This document shows, piece by piece, positions 9,783 through 16,904 of a stretch of 35,522 nt of DNA. The stretch lies in NCBI GenBank assembly GCA_963977675.1, contig CAXBPY010000029.1:1-35522 (forward strand). Reading direction: 5' to 3'. Numbering within the stretch: the stretch's first letter is position 1; each line of letters opens with the position of its first letter. The position numbers were made by a program, and so were the translations under genes. The notes under the pieces were generated by a model, which saw only the letters and a list, made by a program, of their open reading frames with translations, searched no databases and was not told where the DNA came from. This DNA is from CAXBPY01 sp003455275 (lineage in GTDB: Bacteria; Bacteroidota; Bacteroidia; Chitinophagales; UBA10324).

Positions 9783-10781
9783 ATGACGATGAAAAAAATT
9801 TACTCACTCTTAATCTTAAGTCTCGCACTCACTCAAGTGAAAGCGCAGGATATACACTTCTCGCAGTTTTTCGCTGCGCCGATGTTTATTAATCCAGCGA
9901 AGACGGGATTCTTTGACGGCAATTACCGAATGACAGCGATCTATAGAAATCAATGGCGAAGCGTAACTGTTCCTTATCAAACAATCAGCGGGACTCTTGA
10001 TTTTAGCATCCCAACCGGCTTTAATAAAAAAGACATGTTTGGAATTGGAATGATTTCTTATAGTGACCGCGCCGGTGATTCGCATTTCACCACAAATTAT
10101 TTCGAAGGATCAATTGCCTATAATAAAGCTCTTGACCGTTGGGGAAAGAGTTATCTTGGTTTTGGAATGCAAACAGGTTATTACAGTAACTTTATAGATT
10201 ATCAATATCTCTCTTTCGATGAAAACTTTGAAGGTGGTTCAACAACTGAAAATTTTGCTTACAATCAATTAGGATTTTTAGATGTTGGTGCTGGAATTGA
10301 CTGGAATTACATACCAAGCAAGGACATGAATTTTAATGCCGGTTTTACAATGTCTCACATCAATGAACCGATACAAACTTTTATGGATGACATTACATCG
10401 CACCTTCCCCGTAAATATTTATGGCATGCAGGCGCAATGCTTCCGTGCGGAGGAATGGCAGCAATCTATCCGCGAATTTCATACAGTGCTCAGGGTCCTC
10501 ACCAGGAATTGGTTTTTGGATCATTTGGAAAATTTGCTATGGATAAGAGAGCCAACCAGGAGAAATCAGTCTATTTCGGAATACTTGACAGGTGGAAAGA
10601 TGCTGTAATTCTTATGGCAAGAATGGATATCAATGAGGTGTCAATTTCATTTGCTTATGATGTTAACTACTCCAAACTCGCTAAAGCCAGCAATGGACAG
10701 GGTGGGCCAGAGTTAGCGATTCAATACATCGGCGACATTCCTTCACTTAAAAAGAACAAAGTTTTCTGTCCGAAATTCTGA
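9783..10781 (+). CDS. PorP/SprF-family type IX secretion outer-membrane protein
   Basis: 332 residues, of usual family length. It has a signal peptide ending near VKAQ and then the family opening DIHFSQFFAAPMFINPAKTG, followed by regular beta-strand-rich sequence that fits an outer-membrane barrel (RMTAIYRNQWRSV, GIGMISYSDRAGDS, LDVGAGIDWNY, PRISYSAQGPHQELVFG). A second ATG at 9789 (MKKIYSLL) is an equally good start. In Flavobacterium, SprF-like proteins are needed to export or anchor the neighbouring adhesin that carries a type B C-terminal domain. Here the 1859-residue adhesin lies 93 bases upstream on the same strand, with no terminator between, so one transcript is likely. A strong intrinsic terminator lies 138 bases after the stop. 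Confidence 0.92.
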   Translation: MTMKKIYSLLILSLALTQVKAQDIHFSQFFAAPMFINPAKTGFFDGNYRMTAIYRNQWRSVTVPYQTISGTLDFSIPTGFNKKDMFGIGMISYSDRAGDSHFTTNYFEGSIAYNKALDRWGKSYLGFGMQTGYYSNFIDYQYLSFDENFEGGSTTENFAYNQLGFLDVGAGIDWNYIPSKDMNFNAGFTMSHINEPIQTFMDDITSHLPRKYLWHAGAMLPCGGMAAIYPRISYSAQGPHQELVFGSFGKFAMDKRANQEKSVYFGILDRWKDAVILMARMDINEVSISFAYDVNYSKLAKASNGQGGPELAIQYIGDIPSLKKNKVFCPKF

Positions 10782-10785
10782 TAAT

Positions 10786-10865
10786 AGTTATTCGTAGATC
10801 GTTATCCGTTACTGGTAAATACAATTAAACTGAAACTCGCGAATAACAATTAGCTCATAACAATT
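10786..10865. repeat. Degenerate 7-nt tandem repeat in the porP-luxE spacer
   Basis: From 10786 the spacer reads in 7-base units AGTTATT, CGTAGAT, CGTTATC, CGTTACT, GGTAAAT. Further on, the 9-mer ATAACAATT occurs at 10843 and again at 10857, a 14-base offset (two units). The 8-mer GTTATTCG at 10787 also has its exact reverse complement at 10840. The unit is close to the reverse complement of the one before recN. Confidence 0.55.
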
Positions 10866-10892
10866 GACGCTCCTTACAAATTTAGGTTGACA

Positions 10893-10915
10893 GTATCGGC
10901 AAATTAATCCGATAC
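10893..10915. other. Small inverted repeat upstream of the terminator
   Basis: GTATCGG (10893-10899) and CCGATAC (10909-10915) are perfect 7-bp arms around a 9-base loop. No T-run follows. The structure lies four bases before the stronger terminator hairpin, so both could form in the same leader or 3' end. It could be an operator or part of an antiterminator; its role is unknown. Confidence 0.45.
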
Positions 10916-10918
10916 AAT

Positions 10919-10953
10919 AACGGCTGTGTGTGGTGCACAGCCGTTTTCATTTT
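10919..10953 (+). terminator. Intrinsic terminator after porP, directly before the luxE-like gene
   Basis: Perfect 10-bp stem (AACGGCTGTG at 10919-10928 pairing with CACAGCCGTT at 10936-10945), a 7-base loop, and then TTTTCATTTT. It ends only nine bases before the ATG of the next gene at 10963. It therefore either ends the adhesin-porP transcript with the next gene's promoter overlapping it, or sits in that gene's leader. Confidence 0.8.
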
Positions 10954-10962
10954 ATTTGCAAA

Positions 10963-11952
10963 ATGTTTTCTGAAAATATTGAAGAAAGAATTTTCGAACT
11001 GAAATCTGAAAATGATTTTCTTCAACTGGCGCTTGAAATATTTCAGGTGCAGGCGAGAGAAAATAATGTTTACAAAGAGTTTATTGAATTACAGAAAGTG
11101 AATGTGGATGCAGTGAACTCATTGGAGAAAATTCCCTTTCTGCCGATTGAGTTTTTTAAGACACATGAAGTGGTGACCGGAAATTTTTCTGCTGAAAAAA
11201 TATTCAGCAGCAGTGGAACCACTTCTGAAAACAGAAGCAATCATTTTGTGAAATCACTTTCACTCTATGAAAAAAGTTTTCTTGAATCGTTCCGGAAATT
11301 TTTTGGTGAACCAAGTGAATTTGTTTTTCTCGCGCTGCTTCCATCTTACATTGAGCGAAATGATTCGTCGCTGATTTACATGACGGAGAAGTTGATTCAC
11401 CTCAGCAATGATTCGCGCTCAGGATTTTACCTCGAATCAAATTCAGAATTGCTCAACACTTTGCATGAACTGAATGCAGAAAAAAAGAAACACATTTTAC
11501 TCGGAGTCACTTTTGCGTTACTTGATTTTCCTTTTCAGAAAAACGAAAACTATTTGCATACAATTATTATGGAAACCGGCGGGATGAAAGGTAGAAGAAG
11601 GGAAATGATTCGTGAGGAAGTGCATCAATTGCTGAAGGAGAAAAGTGGCACTGAAAAAATTTATTCGGAATACGGAATGACTGAACTTCTTTCCCAGGCA
11701 TATTCAAAAGGCGAAGGAAATTTTCTGACACCTCCGTGGATGAAAATTCTTATTCGCGAAGCGAATGATTCAAATGAAATTCTTGTGCAGAAACAAAGCG
11801 GAGCAATTAATGTGATTGACCTTGCAAACATTCATTCGTGCTGCTTCATTGCGACTTCTGATCTGGGGAAAATTAATTCCGATGGAAGTTTTTCTGTTCT
11901 CGGAAGAATGGACAACTCGGATGTGCGTGGTTGTAATCTGATGATTGGATAA
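10963..11952 (+). CDS. LuxE-family acyl-protein synthetase/acyltransferase-like protein
   Basis: 329 residues from the ATG at 10963; the earlier GTG at 10930 lies inside the terminator loop and is rejected. The N-terminal half has the LuxE-like order IPFLPIEFFKTHEVVTG then FSSSGTTSENRSNHFV, the Ser/Gly/Thr-rich nucleotide-binding loop of adenylate-forming enzymes. Later come YSEYGMTELLSQAYS (acyl-adenylate A5-like motif) and a final DLGKINSDGSFSVLGRMDNSDVRGCN, like the A8 region of ligases. LuxE activates fatty acids with ATP and transfers them to a protein. Here there is no luciferase or reductase neighbour, so the substrate is unknown, perhaps a cell-wall or lipid acyl group. It converges with the DinB gene, 41 bases away. 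Confidence 0.75.
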   Translation: MFSENIEERIFELKSENDFLQLALEIFQVQARENNVYKEFIELQKVNVDAVNSLEKIPFLPIEFFKTHEVVTGNFSAEKIFSSSGTTSENRSNHFVKSLSLYEKSFLESFRKFFGEPSEFVFLALLPSYIERNDSSLIYMTEKLIHLSNDSRSGFYLESNSELLNTLHELNAEKKKHILLGVTFALLDFPFQKNENYLHTIIMETGGMKGRRREMIREEVHQLLKEKSGTEKIYSEYGMTELLSQAYSKGEGNFLTPPWMKILIREANDSNEILVQKQSGAINVIDLANIHSCCFIATSDLGKINSDGSFSVLGRMDNSDVRGCNLMIG

Positions 11953-11957
11953 TGTTG

Positions 11958-11987
11958 GGACGAGAGAGAGGGGCGAGTGTCGAGTGA
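11958..11987. repeat. Short imperfect 7-nt repeat between luxE-like gene and dinB
   Basis: The core CGAG occurs at 11961, 11974 and 11981, with a partial AGAG copy at 11967. The two right-hand units GCGAGTG and TCGAGTG are adjacent at 7-base spacing; the left part drifts by one base. It is the weakest of the eight loci and fills most of the 41-base gap between two convergent stops. Confidence 0.35.
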
Positions 11988-11993
11988 AATACA

Positions 11994-12515
11994 TTACCAC
12001 TCTCCTGCATAATCTAGTTTCTCTCCGCAAGTTGATTTCAGATAATCATATTTCAATTTCGTTATTTGGCGGATGTGCAGGTAATCATGCGCGAGCCAAT
12101 TGGAGAGAAGCAATGATGCGCGCACAGCACCAACCTTTGGATGGATGTAAGCGTTTTCCCAATTTGGATTTTCAAGTGACCGAAGCCATGCAATAGAATT
12201 TTTTCTTTCAGCAAGAAATGCAAGGACGCGCTCTTCGAAATTCTGTTCCATGTATTTTCTTTCCGTAACCCACTCAGGCGGATTGATTTTTATCCATTCA
12301 GCAGAAGGATTCTCTAAAGTTGATTATACACGCGCGCGAAAATCTTCGCGCTCTTCATCATAAAGATGACAAGCCGCTTCAAGCAGGCACCATTTCTCAG
12401 GAGATTGCCTGAACCGAATTTCATCTTCACTCAAATTGCTGAAGAGCGATTTGAAAACAGAACTGTTTTTCTCTAAAGAAGAGATAATGTATTCGGATGA
12501 AAAATTTTCATTCAT
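11994..12515 (-). pseudogene. DinB-family protein interrupted by one in-frame TAA
   Basis: From the ATG at 12515 to the TAG ending at 11994 the same frame codes about 172 residues of a DinB/YfiT-like four-helix protein. It is broken only by TAA at 12324-12326, between DEEREDFRARV and STLENPSAEW. The metal-site histidines of the fold are present on both sides of the stop: ACHLYDEE before it, and NWLAHDYLHIRQ after it. An AAA-to-TAA change would explain it, since lysine fits there. The start overlaps the aroA stop in an ATGA, so it was translationally coupled to aroA as last gene of the operon. It could be a genuine recent nonsense mutation or a consensus error. DinB-like proteins are often metal-dependent thiol-linked hydrolases or transferases; this one's substrate is unknown. 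Confidence 0.85.
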
Positions 12516-13729
12516 GATTTTGATACTTTTAAAAACTCTTCCCAAAAATGGGGGAAAGACTTATTCACCACATTTTCATTTTCTATTTCGACCGAAGGAA
12601 GAATTGAAGCAAGCGGAGCGAGTGACATAGCAATGCGATGATCATTGTAAGTTGATATTTGATGGTTGATAGTTGGTGGTTGGATGCAACCCGATATAGA
12701 AAAAATATTTTTCGCTTGCTTCACTTTGCAACCAAGCTGCGAGAGAATTTTTTCAAACACATTTGCCCGCTCGCTTTCTTTTGAGTTAAGATGAGAGATG
12801 TTTTTGAATGTTGCTGATATTCCGCACGCAGCGCAGGTTACAACCAATGCAGGAAAAAGATCAGGTGTGTCCTTCAAATCAAAAATCAAATGTTGTTTGC
12901 TGTTCATGGGTGCATTCGTGGCAGAATTATTTTCGATGACAGCTCCTTTAGAATTAAAAGTTGTTTTCACTCCAAACGCTTCAAAGATTTCTGCAACGAT
13001 GCTGTCGCCCTGCAATGAATTTTTTTTCAAACCACGAAGCAACAATTTGCTTTTTGGTTTCTGTGCAACGAGTTCGTAGAAATAAGATGTCGCGCTCCAG
13101 TCAGCTTCCACTGAAAATTTTTTTTCTGAATAATTTCCTTTCGCAACACTTATAGTATTTCCATTCCATTTTACATCTCCTCCAAATTGTTGCATGAGTT
13201 GCATGGTCATGTCTATGTAAGGCATGCTCACTGTTTTTCCTTTCAGCGTGAGTTGCAATCCGTTTTTCATGCGCGGCGCAACAAGCAGCAATGCGGAAAT
13301 GAACTGACTGCTTATGCTTGCATCAATAGAAATTTTTCCTCCGTCTAACTCTTTTCCTCGAATGGAAATAAAATTTTTCTTCGGCTGAATTTCAGCGCCG
13401 AGTTTTTTTAGTGCATCTATGAGAGGAATAAGCGGTCGCTCAAATAATCTTTTGTTTCCTGTTAACTTCCATTCGCCATTTGTGCAAGCGAGATAAGCGA
13501 GAAGAAAACGAAAAGTAGTTCCGCCTTCGCCGGCATCAATGGTGTTTGATTTCAGTTCGAGTGCGCGGATGAGATTTTGAGAATCGTCCGAATCAGAAAT
13601 ATTTTTGATTTGAAATTTCTTTTCAGACAATGCTTGAATTATCAAAACACGATTGCTGATGCTTTTAGAGGAGGGAAGTTTTATTTCTCCTGAAACGGGT
13701 TTTGCAATTTGAAGAAGAGTTAGTGACAC
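12512..13729 (-). CDS. aroA: 3-phosphoshikimate 1-carboxyvinyltransferase (EPSP synthase)
   Basis: Sixth shikimate-pathway step: joins PEP to shikimate-3-phosphate. 405 residues, within the family range. Visible motifs: LPSSKSISNRVLI near the N-terminus (phosphate-binding Lys), AGEGGTTFRFL (PEP-site loop), SSQFISALLL, DTPDLFPALVV, HLNSKESERA and STYNDHRIAMSLAPLA near the end. It starts three bases after the aroB stop and its own stop overlaps the DinB start, so it lies inside a tight operon. Oddity: residues about 349-360, just before YNDHR, are encoded by a five-unit 7-nt repeat (12651-12685), giving an unusual Pro-Pro/His/Gln loop where homologues have a variable loop. The active-site residues appear intact. 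Confidence 0.95.
   Translation of the reverse strand: MSLTLLQIAKPVSGEIKLPSSKSISNRVLIIQALSEKKFQIKNISDSDDSQNLIRALELKSNTIDAGEGGTTFRFLLAYLACTNGEWKLTGNKRLFERPLIPLIDALKKLGAEIQPKKNFISIRGKELDGGKISIDASISSQFISALLLVAPRMKNGLQLTLKGKTVSMPYIDMTMQLMQQFGGDVKWNGNTISVAKGNYSEKKFSVEADWSATSYFYELVAQKPKSKLLLRGLKKNSLQGDSIVAEIFEAFGVKTTFNSKGAVIENNSATNAPMNSKQHLIFDLKDTPDLFPALVVTCAACGISATFKNISHLNSKESERANVFEKILSQLGCKVKQAKNIFSISGCIQPPTINHQISTYNDHRIAMSLAPLASILPSVEIENENVVNKSFPHFWEEFLKVSKS
12651..12685. repeat. Perfectly phased 7-nt repeat inside aroA
   Basis: Five units on the plus strand: GTTGATA, TTTGATG, GTTGATA, GTTGGTG, GTTGGAT. Read on the minus strand they encode the loop before the YNDHR motif of AroA. Because 7 is not a multiple of 3, the repeat passes through all three codon phases and still leaves the frame open. 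Confidence 0.7.
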
Positions 13730-13732
13730 AAA

Positions 13733-14791
13733 TCAACTTTTGATATACTCATTCAAACTTGCCTCAATCTTCTTTAGAGAAACCTCATTCTCCCAATTTG
13801 CTTTCCCAATTTTTTCCAAGAGTGCCGGTTTCACTTTCCTGTTTTCGTTTTTCTTGTCGGAAGAAATGAAGGAGAGAATCTCCGGCAGCTCACTTTCGGA
13901 AAATTCCACGCGCGGGAAATTGATTTTCAGAAATTCAATTTCAGCGTGAAAGAAATTTTTCTTTTTGAAAACCTGCTCGCTCAATCGCAACTCGCAAATC
14001 ATTCCGGCGGCAACTGCCATGCCGTGCGGCACAGGGCGACCTTTCTCTAAGCAAAAACTTTCGAGCGCATGACCAACAGTGTGACCGAGATTCAGTTGTT
14101 TGCGAATGCCGTGGTCTTTTAAATCCTTGTCCACAATTTTCAATTTGAATTTGATGGCGGAAGCAATCACATCTTCTGTATTTTCCTTCGTAGAAAAATG
14201 TTCAAGAAAATTTTTCCACCTTTTCTTTCCATCGAGCAGCGCCTGTTTTGCAATTTCGCCATAGGCGCTTTTCATTTCCAAATCAGAAACACTCTTTAAC
14301 CAACTCACTGAAATAAAAATTGCTTTCGGGTGAGCGAATGTTCCGAGTTGATTTTTCTTGAAACCGAAATCCACGCCGTTCTTTCCGCCAATAGCCGCAT
14401 CGGTCATGGAAAGAAGTGTGGTGGGAACATTGATGAAATCAATTCCGCGCTTGAACACCGAAGCCGCGAATGCGCCGGTATCGCTCACCACTCCGCCGCC
14501 AAGATTTATGAGCAACGATTTTCTATCAGCAACGGGAAGCATTTTGTTCCAAACAGCAATAGCAGTTTCCAGCGTTTTGTTTTCCTCGCCTGCTTCAATG
14601 TTTATGTGAAAAAAAATTTTCAATCGTGTGAGCGCGAGAAATTCTTCCAGGCAAAATTCCTGTGTGTTGGAATCAGTGAGCACAATCACTGAAGAATATT
14701 TTTTTTCTTTCAGAAAACTCCGCAGCGATTTCAGCTTCGCATCAATATGAACGGAATAAAATTTTCCTTTAATGACTTCGGACTCTTTCAT
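13733..14791 (-). CDS. aroB: 3-dehydroquinate synthase
   Basis: Second shikimate step: converts DAHP to 3-dehydroquinate using NAD and a divalent metal. 352 residues, normal length. Motifs: NLGGGVVSDTGAFAASVFKRG (NAD-binding glycine loop), VPTTLLSMTDAAIGGKNGVDF, the metal ligands in GEIAKQALL (Glu), LGHTVGHALE (His) and VPHGMAVAAGM (His). The start ATG at 14791 lies 23 bases inside the end of the upstream ABM-domain gene, and the stop is three bases from aroA, so the genes are co-transcribed and probably translationally coupled. I saw no truncation or missing residue. Confidence 0.96.
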   Translation of the reverse strand: MKESEVIKGKFYSVHIDAKLKSLRSFLKEKKYSSVIVLTDSNTQEFCLEEFLALTRLKIFFHINIEAGEENKTLETAIAVWNKMLPVADRKSLLINLGGGVVSDTGAFAASVFKRGIDFINVPTTLLSMTDAAIGGKNGVDFGFKKNQLGTFAHPKAIFISVSWLKSVSDLEMKSAYGEIAKQALLDGKKRWKNFLEHFSTKENTEDVIASAIKFKLKIVDKDLKDHGIRKQLNLGHTVGHALESFCLEKGRPVPHGMAVAAGMICELRLSEQVFKKKNFFHAEIEFLKINFPRVEFSESELPEILSFISSDKKNENRKVKPALLEKIGKANWENEVSLKKIEASLNEYIKS

Positions 14792-15089
14792 GCACTTTAA
14801 CTTGTTCTAAACTTTCGAGCGACCATGCTTCTGCTCCGCCTGAAAAATAAGAGCGCGTTTCACTCCAGATTGCTTTGAACAATTCGCTGAAGCGATACTT
14901 GTTTAATGCAGCTTCGTCGCGCCAAATGCTGTATGTAAAAATTACATCGTGCGCGCCTGCTTCTTGTAGCAATTCAAGATGAAGGCATCCATCAAATGCA
15001 GCAATCTTATCCTTCGAGCGGTTGAAGAGCGCTCTGAAATCTCCAACGCACTCGGGGCGAAATTCCATTTTTACGATTCGAACTATCAT
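14769..15089 (-). CDS. Small ABM-domain (antibiotic biosynthesis monooxygenase-like) protein
   Basis: 106 residues with the ferredoxin-like ABM fold pattern: first strand MIVRIVKMEF, helix around FRALFNRSKDKIAAFDGC, then HLELLQE, DVIFTYSIWRDEAALNKYRFSELFKAIW. Such small dimeric proteins include quinol monooxygenases and haem-degrading enzymes, but many have no known reaction. Nothing here fixes a substrate; I see no haem-ligand motif I would rely on. It overlaps the upstream DUF62-like gene by four bases (ATGA type) and aroB by 23, so it belongs to the same operon. A role linked to aromatic metabolism is only a guess from position. Confidence 0.75.
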   Translation of the reverse strand: MIVRIVKMEFRPECVGDFRALFNRSKDKIAAFDGCLHLELLQEAGAHDVIFTYSIWRDEAALNKYRFSELFKAIWSETRSYFSGGAEAWSLESLEQVKVHERVRSH

Positions 15090-15853
15090 TTAAAATTTAT
15101 TGTAACTGAGTCACCAACTTTTAATCCAAGCAAGCCCGCCATGTTTCCGTGATACATAAACATTTCAAGAAATCCTGCCGAGTTTACCAGCACCGAAATA
15201 TTCCCCTCACTAACCGAAAAATAATTTTCCGCTAACCGTTCTATGTCATCATTCGTTTTGAAATGAACGACAAATCTTCTGTCCTTCCTCACATTTTCAA
15301 ATTCATCTTTTCGGATATTCAGAATAACATTTTCAAAACGGTCAATGTGCGCTACATATCCTTTTATGAAATCAGGATTTAGTATTGGACGAAAAGGCAG
15401 CAGTGTGTGAGGCTGCGAAAGAGGTTCTCCGATCTGGCTTAATATTTTTCCTGAAATAATTTCCCGGGCTGCATTTACATAAATATCAGAAGCCGGCAGG
15501 GTTCCGGTAGAAGGTTCTTTCAATGCAAAATATTCCGGAAATGAATCAGAAAACGAAAGAGGAAAAATTCCATTATCTGGTCCAATGAAAAAATGATCCT
15601 TGTGTTTGAAAACTAAATGCTTTAAAGAGCGGTTGACTGATGTATCAACTCCAACAATGTGGATGGTGCCATCAGGAAAATGTGAGTAACTGCATTGCAG
15701 TACAAATGATGCCTGCTGCACATTAAAAGGAGTGATTTCGTGAGTAATGTCGATAATAGTTGCCTCCGGAATTGCTTTTAATATTTCACCTTTCAACACC
15801 GCAACATAAAAATCTTTCGAGCCGAGGTCGGTGGTTAGTGATATAATGTTCAT
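15086..15853 (-). CDS. DUF62-family protein (SAM hydroxide adenosyltransferase/fluorinase-like), divergent active site
   Basis: 255 residues, full length for the family. Family pattern: ISLTTDLGSKDFYVAVLKG at the start, HEITPFNVQQASFVL, FIGPDNGIFPLSF, and a C-terminal beta domain beginning near GYVAHIDRFENVI with FSVSEGNISVLVNSAGFLE. Characterised members hydrolyse S-adenosylmethionine to adenosine and methionine using an Asp-Arg-His triad. Asp70 (in GVDTSVN) is present, but the VDPGVG segment is altered, and the position of the triad His, in the usual TFHGRD motif, reads TLPASD (Pro120). Activity may therefore be lost or changed. First gene of the aro operon; divergent from phoH with 50 bases between. 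Confidence 0.82.
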   Translation of the reverse strand: MNIISLTTDLGSKDFYVAVLKGEILKAIPEATIIDITHEITPFNVQQASFVLQCSYSHFPDGTIHIVGVDTSVNRSLKHLVFKHKDHFFIGPDNGIFPLSFSDSFPEYFALKEPSTGTLPASDIYVNAAREIISGKILSQIGEPLSQPHTLLPFRPILNPDFIKGYVAHIDRFENVILNIRKDEFENVRKDRRFVVHFKTNDDIERLAENYFSVSEGNISVLVNSAGFLEMFMYHGNMAGLLGLKVGDSVTINFK

Positions 15854-15903
15854 TGCCCGAATTGTAATTCTATATTTATCGCGCTAAAAATAATTTAAAA
15901 ATT
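15854..15903. promoter_or_regulatory. Divergent promoter region, aro operon / phoH
   Basis: These 50 bases lie between two divergent starts, so promoters for the aro operon and phoH probably lie here or extend into the genes. TATATTTA at 15871-15878 differs by one base from the Bacteroidota -7 consensus TAnnTTTG and lies 25 bases before the phoH start. I found no good -33 element at the right distance. Confidence 0.3.
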
Positions 15904-16881
15904 TTGACTGACTTAACTATCACGCTCGACAGCATTGACCCTGTCGAATTTCTCGGAGTAAATAATTCACGATTACAACTTTTAAAGCGCGCTTTTCCGA
16001 AACTGAAAATTGTATCGCGCGGTAATCAGTTAAAAGCTGAAGGAACCCAAAATGAATTGGAATCATTGCAGGACAAGGTAAAAGTTATGATGCAGTTTGT
16101 TGAAAAGTATGGACGAATCAGCGACAAAACCACTGAAGATGTTTTAAGCGATATGGATATCTCTGAACTGGATGCATTTAAATTCTCAGAAGATGTAATT
16201 GTTTACGGAACCAATGGGACAGTTGTAAAAGCACGGACAACCAATCAGAAAAAAATGGTAAAGCTTTCTGAAGAGAATGATGTCGTATTCGCGATTGGTC
16301 CGGCCGGAACAGGAAAAACTTACACTGCAGTTGCATTAGCCGTTCGCGCATTGAAAAATAAACAGATCAAGAAAATTATTCTTACCCGACCTGCTGTAGA
16401 AGCAGGAGAGAGTCTTGGTTTTCTTCCCGGCGATTTGAAAGAAAAAGTTGATCCTTATCTGCGTCCGTTATATGATGCACTCGATGACATGATTCCCGCT
16501 GATAAACTGACTTACTATATTGCGAATCGTATCATTGAAATCGCTCCGCTTGCATTTATGCGCGGGCGAACGCTTGACAATGCTTACATACTTTTAGATG
16601 AAGCTCAAAACACAACCGATTCGCAGATAAAAATGCTGCTCACCCGTATTGGTCCAAGTGCAAAAGCAATTATCACTGGTGATCTGACTCAGATTGACTT
16701 ACCAAAACATCAGCGGAGCGGTTTATTCAAAGCGCTTGACATACTTCAGAATATTGAAGGCATCGGTGTGGTTTTTCTCAATGAGGGCGATGTGGTTCGT
16801 CATCGATTGGTGAAACAAATTATAAAAGCGTATGATAAGAGTGACGATGCTGCTGAAAAGAAATCAGAAGAGAAGAAATAA
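15904..16881 (+). CDS. phoH: PhoH-family ATPase
   Basis: 325 residues. The start is TTG at 15904: no in-frame ATG occurs before residue ~61, and the segment LTITLDSIDPVEFLGVNN is the conserved N-terminus of Bacteroidota PhoH proteins. It has an RNA-binding-like N-domain, then the P-loop GPAGTGKT (residues 132-139), TRPAVEAGESLGFLPGD, and Walker B LLDEAQN (Asp232-Glu233), followed by TRIGPSAKAIITGDLTQIDLP. PhoH proteins are cytoplasmic ATPases linked to RNA metabolism, and some to phosphate starvation; the exact role is unsettled. The C-terminus ends in a short Lys/Glu tail. It is transcribed away from the aro operon and followed 23 bases later by the subtilase gene. Confidence 0.93.
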   Translation: MTDLTITLDSIDPVEFLGVNNSRLQLLKRAFPKLKIVSRGNQLKAEGTQNELESLQDKVKVMMQFVEKYGRISDKTTEDVLSDMDISELDAFKFSEDVIVYGTNGTVVKARTTNQKKMVKLSEENDVVFAIGPAGTGKTYTAVALAVRALKNKQIKKIILTRPAVEAGESLGFLPGDLKEKVDPYLRPLYDALDDMIPADKLTYYIANRIIEIAPLAFMRGRTLDNAYILLDEAQNTTDSQIKMLLTRIGPSAKAIITGDLTQIDLPKHQRSGLFKALDILQNIEGIGVVFLNEGDVVRHRLVKQIIKAYDKSDDAAEKKSEEKK

Positions 16882-16904
16882 TAATAGGCAGCGCAGGTAA
16901 AGAC

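Noticed and set aside
10887..10918. Sigma-70-like promoter (TTGACA and TACAAT)
   Set aside because: Spacing is about 20 bases and Bacteroidota use a different consensus; overlap with the hairpin also makes it doubtful.
10930..10962. GTG start for the luxE-like gene
   Set aside because: It lies in the terminator hairpin and adds residues without family similarity; the ATG at 10963 fits better.
12324..12326. Recoded stop (TAA read as an amino acid) in the DinB gene
   Set aside because: TAA ends many intact genes in this window (for example 19087 and 25501), so general recoding is not supported; a point mutation or error is simpler.
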